A program made the position numbers and the translations under genes. The notes beneath the pieces were generated by a model. The model worked only from the letters and a program-made list of their open reading frames with translations, had not been told where the DNA came from and did no database searches. 26,541 nucleotides of DNA, taken from assembly GCA_937965795.1 (NCBI GenBank), contig CALCMD010000128.1, positions 1-26,541 on the forward strand. The letters are read 5' to 3'. This DNA comes from an uncultured Lachnospiraceae bacterium (lineage in GTDB: Bacteria > Bacillota > Clostridia > Lachnospirales > Lachnospiraceae). Positions 9,401 through 15,755 of this stretch are shown piece by piece (the first letter of the stretch is position 1; each line of letters starts with the position of its first letter).

Positions 9401-9453
9401 ATAAATGCAAAAAACATTATCCAAAACTTACAAAATCCTTTTGTCTTCATCAT
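6430..9453 (-). CDS. Large secreted Ig-like / InlB-repeat surface protein
   Basis: 1007 residues from ATG 9453, chosen because AAAAGGAG lies 7 bases upstream and a signal peptide (KFWIMFFAFIFALWL ... ALAG) follows directly. The longer frame to 9570 would bury the signal. Domain order: a unique N-terminal region, two bacterial Ig-like repeats (TLNFSNTSVTKTYGDSSFTN and SMRFSSNTVNKTYGEGSFKN units), five InlB B-repeats in the order A-B-A-B-A' (NANGG ... GWYT/GWAT ... LYAHW/LYAVW), a Pro/Ser linker, then the Big_2/FN3 C-terminal module shared with the protein at 3692-5740. There is no LPXTG motif. Repeats A-B are a tandem duplication with a period of 447 bp. The gene has its own operator-bearing promoter at 9697-9725, with a ~235-base leader containing a decayed DUF6273 start. 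Likely an adhesin or envelope protein; the ligand is unknown. Confidence 0.9.
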   Translation of the reverse strand: MMKTKGFCKFWIMFFAFIFALWLSKETALAGSVRTNISESPVSTNATAGSLPSSASRILDYGENYYFNMQVTEDVRVKTGTLYIYKNGNTYDTKSYTASGYFRYRAEPYVFTETGSYSCHWVITDTDGAQTTTGTISFSVAYNVTMSFSKSSMTFNYGGGSSVNTIYFSGYGVSKCSYSIGDSSVVSAKWGEWSDNELPITLSPKSAGTTTVTVSAKNSAGNVITSKSFTVTVNKISPTLNFSNTSVTKTYGDSSFTNTLNKTTDGTIQYSSSNTSVATVSSTGLVTITGAGSCRITATASSGNNYLSGSRSYTLTVNRAAPSMRFSSNTVNKTYGEGSFKNTLIAVTDGTISYTSSNARVADVNSSTGYVTITGTGQCTITASASTGKNYTAGSTSYALKVENGSYIVTFNANGGSVGTNSKSVTYGNTYGALPTPIRTGYTFSGWYTSSSGGSEVTSSTTVNTSSNHVLYAHWTGLSRYTVTYNANGGSGAPSPQEKVHGSTLILSSSTPTRAGYTFKGWATSSSAASAMYQPGGSYTANTGVTLYAVWQGRSYTVTFSANGGNVSPSSKSVTYGGTYGALPTSTRSGYTFAGWYTASSGGSRVTESTTVANPSNHTLYAHWTEPSRYTVTYDANGGSGVPSPQEKVHGRALTLSSSTPTRAGYTFKGWATNSSAASAIYQPGGTYQADQSVTLYAVWGKIPSGKNVTVFFNANGGNCSLSEKVVPVGRDYGPLPIPIRDGYLFTGWYFGDSQVTEATKVRLTVSHVLDAHWKKDESPAQKPSAPSSPSVPSNPSVSSTPSLNLKTVARKNHAITVKSGGVSLKSATGVTEADKYLSLGKIRMGAKRFTLKLKADGVSRITYKSSSKKTASISSKGEVKIRGVGQTTITVTGILNSTGKKITKKYTLTVNPDRTVIESVRAVGDGRIKIYWKKDKKGDWYEVCYSRSRNFKGRARSFRVSKAHKVITLKDLVRNAKYYVRMRSCKVISGKIYCGEWSKTKSVTVK
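6436..7041 (-). repeat. Duplicated Ig/FN3 C-terminal module, copy 2
   Basis: Counterpart of 3698-4300. Long runs are identical, for example around KSSSKKTASISSKG and IKIYWKKDKKGDWYE. Differences cluster in the linker and in one short loop. Confidence 0.85.
7441..8334 (-). repeat. Tandem duplication of an InlB A-B repeat pair
   Basis: The stretch beginning at 7441 recurs at 7888, a period of 447 bp or 149 codons. This equals one A-type plus one B-type InlB repeat. The B copies are nearly identical in DNA. The outer limits are approximate. Confidence 0.7.
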
Positions 9454-9457
9454 TTTT

Positions 9458-9652
9458 TTACTCCTTTTTATCCCAATCCGGTTCATGATTATCGAACTCC
9501 CATCCAGAATACCCTGACGAATTTTCTCCGGTGCTTCCTCCCTCATTCCTTCCTGCGTTAGTGCCACCACTCAGCGCCGTATATGCTGTCCCCTCCGGAA
9601 TCACCTCTGCCTGCGGATAGCTGCCGAACCATACACAGTCTCAGGTCACCTT
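9458..9652 (-). pseudogene. Decayed DUF6273 gene start in the leader of unit 2
   Basis: Read in one frame, this stretch gives KVT, a stop, then DCVWFGSYPQAEVIP and TAYTALSGG. It matches the start of the DUF6273 domain at 3692-5740, where the stop position is Trp (TGG became TGA). The signal peptide is missing: ATG 9660-9658 lies almost against KVT. The frame ends at TAA 9460-9458, inside the spacer of the ribosome binding site of the next gene. It appears to be what is left of a second DUF6273 gene whose promoter now drives the large InlB-repeat protein. Confidence 0.8.
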
Positions 9653-9696
9653 TCCTTCATAACACTGACACCCTTTCTTTTTCTTACTTACTTCAA

Positions 9697-9725
9697 ATTT
9701 TAGTCATATTCTGTCTAAAAGTCAA
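9697..9725 (-). promoter_or_regulatory. Promoter with overlapping palindromic operator (unit 2)
   Basis: Minus strand TTGACT (9725-9720), a 17-base spacer and TAAAAT (9702-9697). The inverted repeat at 9698-9720 is TTTTAGTC-N7-GTCTAAAA, one mismatch from the perfect copies at 5778 and 21402. It drives the gene at 6430-9453 through the decayed leader. Confidence 0.85.
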
Positions 9726-9774
9726 GAAAAAACACAGATGGCGAACCATTCTCTGGTTTACCACCTGTGTTTTT
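9726..9774 (-). terminator. Rho-independent terminator
   Basis: Arms at 9761-9774 and 9728-9741 pair (CACAGGTGG against CCATCTGTG, with flanking A/T pairs), with an inner AACC/GGTT pairing and six T on the minus strand. It is homologous to 5804-5853 and stands in the same place relative to the next promoter. It would end transcripts from 9819-10106. Confidence 0.8.
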
Positions 9775-9818
9775 CTCTGTCTCTTTTTGCCAGGAGACAC
9801 TTCCGCTCCTGTTTCGAA

Positions 9819-10106
9819 TCAATACGGCTTCTCTTCGAGGAATTCCTCCGCTTCCTTCTGTGTCAGATGATATCTACTGATCAATTCCTTTCGGATTTCC
9901 CCATCTGAAATATGAAAAAATCTCAGGCTGCCTATCAATGCCCGGATTCCTTCTTTGATTCCTTCCCGCATACCCTCTCGCATACCTTCATTCCTTATTG
10001 TCTTTGCCTCATATGCTAAAGCTCTTCCACCCATCACAGACTTCACTCCTGACGCAGTCATATGCAGGAACAGAAGATACTTACGGAAAATCTCTTCTAT
10101 CTCCAA
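9819..10106 (-). pseudogene. Truncated Rpn-like C-terminal remnant with EGMR repeats
   Basis: A 95-residue frame that opens only with TTG 10106 and has no ribosome binding site; the frame stays open for just ten codons further upstream. The sequence holds four-residue repeats (EGMREGMREGIKEGI) followed by a short helical domain (ISDGEIRKELISRYHLTQKE). This is the layout of the variable tail of Rpn-family proteins, though the sequence is unlike the 22184 gene. The nuclease domain is absent, so I read it as a truncated remnant. An ATG-initiated short product (from MTASGVKS or MGGRAL) cannot be ruled out. It ends before the terminator at 9726-9774. Confidence 0.5.
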
Positions 10107-10252
10107 ATCCGCATAGAATTTGTTTGTTTTAAAATATCACTTATTTCATATTTTTGCAACACGCTATTTATATTTCGTGAAGTACCTGTTTGTAAAACAG
10201 GATCTGATCTGCAATACACGATGCGCCGTAAGATGCAAGCACAAATTTTTTC

Positions 10253-10319
10253 ATCAAAAAGAACAAGCCAAAAAGAACCGAATTCCATCCGTGAAATTTA
10301 TGACATAATAACCGCTGAC
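10253..10319 (+). pseudogene. Degenerate relic of the Rpn 3' end
   Basis: Plus-strand bases here still resemble the Rpn tail. The matching parts are an AAAAAGAACAAGCC stretch, then an internal deletion, then codons for EPNSIREIYDIITAD against EPDSIRGIYDIVTAD in the copies at 1-347 and 22184-23260. It stops exactly against the stop codon of the convergent kinase gene at 10321. The rest of 10107-10252 shows nothing else I can support. Confidence 0.75.
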
Positions 10320-10320
10320 T

Positions 10321-13143
10321 TTAAAATCCTTCCCGGAATATCACACTATTTTCTTTAATTTTTTTCACCCATTCCTCTTTTGTCACAGTTCCGGTTACGA
10401 GATCATTCATCGGATCAAAAAATGTCCCCCTTACATTCACTTCCTGTGACTGATATGCACTGGCAAACGCATCCACCACGGCAACCGCTCCCTGGTCATA
10501 AATACTATAGTATAGCTTTCCGTCTCCTTCCGGCAGCTTATCGGACATACCCTTGATCGGCTGAATGGCGTACGAAGCTGCGAAGATGTCTGCGGCTTCA
10601 TCAGAATATAAAAATGCGAGAAATGCTTTTCCAATCTCCTGATTCTTCGCTTCCTTCGGCATCCAGATCTGTTCAAAGAAGGAATAGGCTGCTCTTTCTC
10701 CGCCCTCTTTTACCGCCGGAAGCGCCATGAAGCCCCACTCAAATCCTTCCGCACAGGATGCTCCATCCATCTCGCCGATGACCCAGTTTCCGTTTGGCAT
10801 AAAAATCGCCCGATCATCCAGCACCAACTGCTGGTTCAACAAATAATCGTTATCGTTTGCCTGAGACGGCGTATCCGGGTGCGTATACGAGGCCAGCTTT
10901 TCCATAATATCAAATACTTCCCTGGCGGCATCGGTATCCCATGCGCTGTCATCGTACAGCAGAGCGCTATTATAGATATCTCTGTCCACTGCCATATGAA
11001 GCAGCGAATAAAAGAACGCATCCAGATAACCGGTCGTCGGATAGGTAAAGAGTGCGATCCCTTCTTCTTTCGCCTTATCCCCCAGATTCCACATCTCATC
11101 CCATGTTTTCGGAACGTCCCATCCTTTTTTTGCCAGAAGGTTTGCATCATAGAACAATCCGCACGGACTGTAAAACATCGGCATCAGATACGTCCTGCCG
11201 TCGCCATAAGGATTTGTAATCGTATTATCTGTAAATCCTGGAAGGATTTTTTCTCCTACTGTCACATTTTCACCCGGTACTGTCATGTCCAAGACATCTG
11301 TCAGATCTACAAGGTTCTTGTCTTGTGTGAAGGTCTCTGTAAGAGCGGTTTCCGAACCAACAGACTTGCAGATTACATCCGGGTAATTGCCAGCTTTCAT
11401 ATCAGGTACGATAGCATCATCCAGATTCTGTTCCACCGTCAGTTCCACCGTAACGCCCGGATATGCTTGTTCAAAGGCCGCTGCAACCTCTTCCCACATC
11501 TGTTTCCCGTATGCCGTCTCTACAGCCGCTACCTTCACTGTTCCGCTCAGGTCAGAAGAGATTTGCGCTTTCTGCTTTGCCTTTGATTTTTTCTTTTTTG
11601 CTTTCTTTTCTGTTTCCGTTTCCTGACTCCCTGCCTGCTTCTCCGTTTTTGACTTTACGCCCTGATCGTGATTCGTTCCCTGCGCCGCCGCCCATCCGAT
11701 GACTGCCAGAACGGCCAGAGCAGCAATTCCGATCCCCACTTGTTTTGTCTTCTTTTTCTTTCCCGCATCCGCCGGGGTTTCCGGTTTCTTCCATTCTTTT
11801 TCTGTATTCTGTTCTTCGTTTCCTCTGGTTTCTCCTGCTTCCGACATTTTCAGGTTATTGAAAAGTGACTCTTTCGTTTCAGATATTCTCAGATTTTCAA
11901 AAAGAGGCGCTTTTGTTTCCTCCTCTTCTCCCTCTGTTTCTTCTGAACCATGCTCCGGAACCTCTCTCCTGCTTCCGCCAAAGAGAGCGACCGTCTCATC
12001 CCCGTGATAATCAATCCCGTACGCTTCCTCTTCGCCGTCCGTCCCCTCTTTTGGATTCTCTGAAAAAGACTCTGTTTCCTCTGGGATATCCTGCTGGTCT
12101 GGGACTTCCTCTTCTTTGACACTCCCCATTCTTTTTCTCGCATCCCGCAAAGCTACCGTACCGTTTGTACTCAGCCCATCGGCAGCAGATACCCCGTCTC
12201 CATTTGGATAAATCACTTCTGCTTCCTTCGTCTCATACAGAATCGCTTCCAGTTCTTTGCGCATTGCCTCCGGGCTGGAATACCTGTCTTCTTTGCGATA
12301 TGCGCAGGCTTTCAATACAATCTCCGCGAGCCTGCCGTCCGCCTGGGACGGCTCCTCCAGTTCTTCGCCATTAATCCTCCTTCGAAATGCTTCCGCATTG
12401 TTCCGGTAAGTGACAGGGTTTGGATATGGCGGCAAAAATGGCGCCCGGTTGCAGTTTAAAAGCCGGTACATCACGATTCCCAGAGAATAAATGTCTGCGC
12501 TCGAACCGTACTTTTCCTCATAATAAACCTCCGGCGCCATGTAGGTATCCGTCCCCGTACGTCCGGACATCGTCTGTTCCACGATACGTGCCACACCAAA
12601 GTCTCCCAGCTTATACTCGCCCATTTCAGAGACAAAAATATTCGCAGGCTTAATATCCCTGTGTATGATATTCACTCTCTGACACAGCTCCAGCGCCTTA
12701 CACAGATCGATTCCCAGCTTTATCACATCACGCCTTGTCATCTGCTTCTGCGAAACATAATCGGTCAAAGGAGTCAAAAGCTCCATTCGAATCAAGATCG
12801 TCCATCCAACCCCATCCTCAGATGGAAGCACCTGATGATCTTCATAGCCCACGATATTCGTATGTCCCTTCAGCTTTGCCATCAGGGCAAATTCCCGGAC
12901 AAAATCCTCCACAATGCCCTTAAAATAATTGGAAATCTCCGTGTCATTCATCCCTGTGGCTTTAATCTCCCGCACCTCTTCCGCCGAAGCCGGAATCGTA
13001 ATCACTTTCAGAGCCGCCCGGTAGATCACCCCAAAGTTTTCCCTCTGGATTTCATATACTTTTCCATACTGCCCGGAACCGAGGAATTTTACAATCTTCC
13101 ATTCCCCAAGCGCTTTTACAATCTGATCTGAAAATTGCTCCAT
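10321..13143 (-). CDS. Transmembrane Ser/Thr kinase fused to an ABC-type solute-binding domain
   Basis: 940 residues. Kinase ~17-300 with GSGQYGKVYE, Lys46, HRDIKPAN (Asp163), DFG (181-183) and TGTDTYMAPE, all intact. An acidic linker (~305-462) is followed by a membrane helix (~468-487) and a basic/charged stalk. Residues ~532-940 resemble family-1 extracellular (sugar-type) solute-binding proteins: GTVKVAAVETAYGKQMWEEV, AFEQAYPGVTVEL, YPDVI, YLMPMFYSPCGLFYD, WDVPKTWDEMWNLGDKAKE. The topology puts the binding domain outside, so the likely role is ligand sensing coupled to Thr/Ser phosphorylation inside. Its first ~330 residues align without gaps to the PASTA kinase at 344-2917. ATG has AAGGAG upstream. 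It is the last gene of the secretion operon, 23 bases after a WXG100-like gene. No permease or ATPase genes lie near. A separate lipoprotein signal is absent, as expected for a fusion. Confidence 0.95.
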   Translation of the reverse strand: MEQFSDQIVKALGEWKIVKFLGSGQYGKVYEIQRENFGVIYRAALKVITIPASAEEVREIKATGMNDTEISNYFKGIVEDFVREFALMAKLKGHTNIVGYEDHQVLPSEDGVGWTILIRMELLTPLTDYVSQKQMTRRDVIKLGIDLCKALELCQRVNIIHRDIKPANIFVSEMGEYKLGDFGVARIVEQTMSGRTGTDTYMAPEVYYEEKYGSSADIYSLGIVMYRLLNCNRAPFLPPYPNPVTYRNNAEAFRRRINGEELEEPSQADGRLAEIVLKACAYRKEDRYSSPEAMRKELEAILYETKEAEVIYPNGDGVSAADGLSTNGTVALRDARKRMGSVKEEEVPDQQDIPEETESFSENPKEGTDGEEEAYGIDYHGDETVALFGGSRREVPEHGSEETEGEEEETKAPLFENLRISETKESLFNNLKMSEAGETRGNEEQNTEKEWKKPETPADAGKKKKTKQVGIGIAALAVLAVIGWAAAQGTNHDQGVKSKTEKQAGSQETETEKKAKKKKSKAKQKAQISSDLSGTVKVAAVETAYGKQMWEEVAAAFEQAYPGVTVELTVEQNLDDAIVPDMKAGNYPDVICKSVGSETALTETFTQDKNLVDLTDVLDMTVPGENVTVGEKILPGFTDNTITNPYGDGRTYLMPMFYSPCGLFYDANLLAKKGWDVPKTWDEMWNLGDKAKEEGIALFTYPTTGYLDAFFYSLLHMAVDRDIYNSALLYDDSAWDTDAAREVFDIMEKLASYTHPDTPSQANDNDYLLNQQLVLDDRAIFMPNGNWVIGEMDGASCAEGFEWGFMALPAVKEGGERAAYSFFEQIWMPKEAKNQEIGKAFLAFLYSDEAADIFAASYAIQPIKGMSDKLPEGDGKLYYSIYDQGAVAVVDAFASAYQSQEVNVRGTFFDPMNDLVTGTVTKEEWVKKIKENSVIFREGF

Positions 13144-13166
13144 GTTCTCTCTCCTTCTCTCTTTTT

Positions 13167-13475
13167 CTACAGCCCTCTCGCCCGTCTCTTGGCATTTTCC
13201 TGGGCCCGCTTATAAGAGTCCTTCGCATACCGCAGATATGCCGCATAGTTCTTCATCGCCTGTTTTGTCTTTTCAGACACAGACCCACCGGCCTCCATCT
13301 CATGCCATTTATTCGAAAATAGCGTATACTCTTCTCCCTGCCAATAGGCAGACGCTCCTGAAATTCCCCCTGAAATATTCTTCATCTTATTATCATATAC
13401 TCTTACAAATTCTTCTGCTTTCCTGGCGCTGTTTTCCAGCTCATCCGTATCCACACGGATTGCATAATATCCCAT
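13167..13475 (-). CDS. WXG100-like protein (WQG)
   Basis: A 102-residue helical protein of WXG100 length. The hairpin turn motif is YWQGEEY, flanked by two predicted amphipathic helices (TDELENSARKAEEFVRVYDN and SEKTKQAMKNYAAYLRYAKD). The C-terminus is basic (RAQENAKRRARGL). There is no signal peptide, as usual for these small secreted dimers or chaperone-like partners of the type VII system. The start ATG 13475 follows AGGGGGA. It lies between another WXG100 gene and the solute-binding kinase. Such proteins may be exported substrates themselves or may pair with larger substrates; the pairing here is unknown. Confidence 0.85.
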   Translation of the reverse strand: MGYYAIRVDTDELENSARKAEEFVRVYDNKMKNISGGISGASAYWQGEEYTLFSNKWHEMEAGGSVSEKTKQAMKNYAAYLRYAKDSYKRAQENAKRRARGL

Positions 13476-13493
13476 AATATATCCCCCTCTGCT

Positions 13494-13790
13494 TTACTTG
13501 AACTGGTCTGCCAGACTGATATTGGAGTTCTCTGTCCCTTCATAGCCCCCTGCCATCTGTCCCTTTAAAATATTTGCATAATTCTTGATCCCTTGATATC
13601 TTGCACTGTAATATTTGTCCCTGATGGCGGCAAAAGAAGCATTGGCATGTCCGGATGCAGCGCCCGACCAGGAGTTAGGCAGTGCATTGGCCGCATTTAC
13701 AGCAATGTCAAATGCCGTCTGGATGCTATTGTTTCCGTTAGAAATTTTTTCTGCAAGACCACGAACAGCATCTGTATTGATTTTTACCAT
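13494..13790 (-). CDS. WXG100 family protein (WSG)
   Basis: A 98-residue protein with the classic WXG turn (PNSWSGAASGHA) at its centre, between helix 1 (TDAVRGLAEKISNGNNSIQT) and helix 2 (FAAIRDKYYSARYQGIKNYA). The end is GYEGTENSNISLADQFK, a tail shared with the WXG100 protein at 15829-16134. ATG 13790 has AAAGGAG just upstream. The start overlaps the end of the DUF4176 gene by 7 bases, so translation is probably coupled. It is expected to be secreted by, or to act as a targeting partner for, the EssC-driven system. Confidence 0.92.
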   Translation of the reverse strand: MVKINTDAVRGLAEKISNGNNSIQTAFDIAVNAANALPNSWSGAASGHANASFAAIRDKYYSARYQGIKNYANILKGQMAGGYEGTENSNISLADQFK

Positions 13791-14080
13791 ATCTCCTTTT
13801 TTTCCTCCTGATTTTCCAGATACTTTTCTACATTTTCCAGATATTGCTCACGTTCCGGGTTATGATAACCCCTGAAAATCACATCTGTAATATCCTCATG
13901 ATTAAACATATACGTCAGTTCCTGTGTCAGATATCCTTCCGGATACAGCAGACCCATATAGTCAAATTTCTTTTCTTCCTCTCCCTGAACGATCTGCTTA
14001 ATACCTATAATAACCAGTTTTTTTCTTGCATTTTTCAATAAAACTACGCTGCCAATCGGCAAATACTCTCGCATTTTCAC
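13784..14080 (-). CDS. DUF4176 domain protein, type VII-associated
   Basis: A 98-residue cytosolic protein with the DUF4176 pattern: LPIGSVVLLKNARKKLVIIG, then DYMGLLYPEGYL, then MFNHEDITDVIFRGY. In Firmicutes this family recurs beside LXG-type substrates of type VIIb systems, where chaperone/targeting-type roles have been proposed. That fits its place directly after the 448-residue candidate substrate here. I prefer GTG 14080 as start (AAGGAG 9 bases upstream); the ATG two codons later is the alternative. The C-terminal ~20 residues are charged and coiled-coil-like (ENVEKYLENQEEKKE). It could also act as an immunity protein, but no toxin domain is recognisable in its neighbour. Confidence 0.85.
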   Translation of the reverse strand: MKMREYLPIGSVVLLKNARKKLVIIGIKQIVQGEEEKKFDYMGLLYPEGYLTQELTYMFNHEDITDVIFRGYHNPEREQYLENVEKYLENQEEKKEIW

Positions 14081-14101
14081 TATTGTTTTCTCCTTCTTTT
14101 T

Positions 14102-15448
14102 TTAACGCATATTCCTCCAGCTCAAAACTTGCTCGCTGACAATTCTATTGTAATACATATTTGTACCAAATATGGTGTTCGTTATACTCGCCACTCCATT
14201 TGCGACCATGCCTACTGCGTCTTGAACCTTATTCACTGTATCTGCAACTGTGTCCACTGCGACTTCAACAGCGCTCACAGCAGAAACCACCACCGTTGCA
14301 GGTACTACCAGAGCTACCTGCACTGCTTTGTTGTCTGTTCTCGTTTTAATCCAATCCTGCGCAACCGTTATATTGTCCTGGAAGGTATCGTATGCTTTAT
14401 CGGTATCAATATTTATAATTCCGAAAGTATATGCACTTGCCAGACTGCTTGCACCACTGAGCCCTGTTTTCAGACAGGTATTGCCATATTCATCAACGGT
14501 ATAACTTCCATCTTTTGATGCCTGCATCACATCTCCCGTGGCCGTTGTTACCATAGAGAAAAGCGCTCCAGCGGCATTAAGTTTATGATTCAGATTCTTT
14601 TTTCCTGTCTCTGTCGTAGGAACACCGGTAATCCATTTCGGAAACTTATCCGGATATTTCTCTGCAATCTTTATAAGCAAACCCTTATACCCCATCCCGT
14701 CTTTAATAACTTTGTCCGCATGCAGCAGATAATCTGACACGTCCTTCCCCCAGGCAGTATCTACAAGCGTACCGCCTGTTCCAAGAACCTGTCCTCCAAA
14801 TCCCAGCCAATCCATCGCCTTGCCATATTTCGAAATGAATTTTCCCGCTTCAGAATTCGGATTGATTTTAGACAAATCTTCATTCCATCCTTCCAGATTC
14901 TTCAGCTCTTTCTTATAAACCTGTTCGAGCATGTCCGGGCTTTTGCTCATCAGTTCAATAAAATCGGTGATCTCCTCCTCCGTTGTTCCTTCACCTGACC
15001 AGATTTTTGCCAGCAAAGACAGATACGCCAGATTTCCACTCATGTCTTTTAAAGAGTCCTCATCGGAGGCTTTTCCAACTTTACCGATGATGCCTCCTAT
15101 TTCATCGACTCCCTCTCTTACCATACTGGATCTCGAATTTCCCGTATATTCATCAATGACCAGATTCTTCGGCCGGACAAAATTCTCCACATCCCTCTGT
15201 ATCAAATCCCTCTCTACGATTTGAAAATCCTGGAATACATCCAGACACCATTGTGAATATTCCAAAAGTTTATTCCCGCACTCGCTTACCGTCCTTCTAT
15301 TTGCAACCGTACTTAATCCCGGAATATGAGTTGAATTGTAAAGGGTAGACAAATTCCGCTGTACCTGATACAATCTCCCCGCCAGACTCTGAAATTTTCT
15401 TGCATAATCCATTAAAGTCTGTGTATTCAACTGAATCACATTTGACAT
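14102..15448 (-). CDS. Candidate large type VII substrate, no recognisable toxin domain
   Basis: A 448-residue protein that I cannot assign to a named family. The N-terminal ~90 residues (TLMDYARKFQSLAGRLYQVQ; LLEYSQWCLDVFQDFQIVER) look like the long helical hairpin of LXG/WXG-type secreted proteins. The middle (~110-370) is mixed helical with Gly-rich patches (WLGFGGQVLGTGGTLVDTAW; GAGALF-like turns). Residues ~374-425 are hydrophobic, Ala/Val-rich and free of strong charges (VQVALVVPATVVVSAVSAVE), followed by a short polar end. It has no signal peptide. AGAGGAGAG precedes ATG 15448. Flanking WXG100-like genes and a DUF4176 gene downstream make it the best candidate for the main exported effector or structural substrate of this operon. 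A membrane-active function is possible but is only inferred from hydrophobicity. Confidence 0.75.
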   Translation of the reverse strand: MSNVIQLNTQTLMDYARKFQSLAGRLYQVQRNLSTLYNSTHIPGLSTVANRRTVSECGNKLLEYSQWCLDVFQDFQIVERDLIQRDVENFVRPKNLVIDEYTGNSRSSMVREGVDEIGGIIGKVGKASDEDSLKDMSGNLAYLSLLAKIWSGEGTTEEEITDFIELMSKSPDMLEQVYKKELKNLEGWNEDLSKINPNSEAGKFISKYGKAMDWLGFGGQVLGTGGTLVDTAWGKDVSDYLLHADKVIKDGMGYKGLLIKIAEKYPDKFPKWITGVPTTETGKKNLNHKLNAAGALFSMVTTATGDVMQASKDGSYTVDEYGNTCLKTGLSGASSLASAYTFGIINIDTDKAYDTFQDNITVAQDWIKTRTDNKAVQVALVVPATVVVSAVSAVEVAVDTVADTVNKVQDAVGMVANGVASITNTIFGTNMYYNRIVSEQVLSWRNMR

Positions 15449-15471
15449 CTGCTTCTCTCCTCTCTGTGCTC

Positions 15472-15732
15472 TTATCTTCCTCTTCCGCCGCCTCCTCCTC
15501 CGCCTTTTCCCTCTTTTCTTTTATCTAAGAAAGAGGTATTCATTCCGCGGAGTGTATTGGCTATACTTCCGCACTTTCCGGCAGTTTTTCTTCCCGCTTC
15601 TGCCACCTGTTCAGCCCCAATCCCCCGAAAACTTCCGCTTATCTGGCCTGCCAGTTGGCTCAATTCTGCTTTGATTCTGTCCAGCTCATCCGCATTATTC
15701 TTCAGCCACCTTTTTGCCTCGGCACTCGTCAT
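15472..15732 (-). CDS. Small helical protein with polyglycine tail
   Basis: An 86-residue protein. Two predicted helices (EAKRWLKNNADELDRIKAEL and EQVAEAGRKTAGKCGSIANT) are separated by a turn with SGSFRGIG, a layout like a short WXG/LXG-partner hairpin but without Trp at the turn. The C-terminus is KRKEGKG followed by seven Gly and RGR, an odd flexible basic tail. AAAGGAGAG lies ahead of ATG 15732. It precedes the 448-residue candidate substrate by 23 bases, the usual place of a small targeting partner in LXG operons. Function not established. Confidence 0.75.
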   Translation of the reverse strand: MTSAEAKRWLKNNADELDRIKAELSQLAGQISGSFRGIGAEQVAEAGRKTAGKCGSIANTLRGMNTSFLDKRKEGKGGGGGGGRGR

Positions 15733-15755
15733 TTTTTCACTCTCCTTTACAAATA

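Noticed and set aside
3692..9453. LPXTG sorting signals at the ends of the two surface proteins
   Set aside because: Both end in KTKTVKVR- or KTKSVTVK-type residues; no LPXTG, no hydrophobic segment and no basic tail are present.
9454..9570. N-terminal extension of the large surface protein to GTG 9570
   Set aside because: It would place 39 residues before the signal peptide, whereas ATG 9453 has AAAAGGAG at good spacing; the extension overlaps a decayed DUF6273 frame.
13142..13477. 111-residue plus-strand frame over the WXG100-like gene
   Set aside because: Shadow of the WXG100-like gene at 13167-13475, without a start signal.
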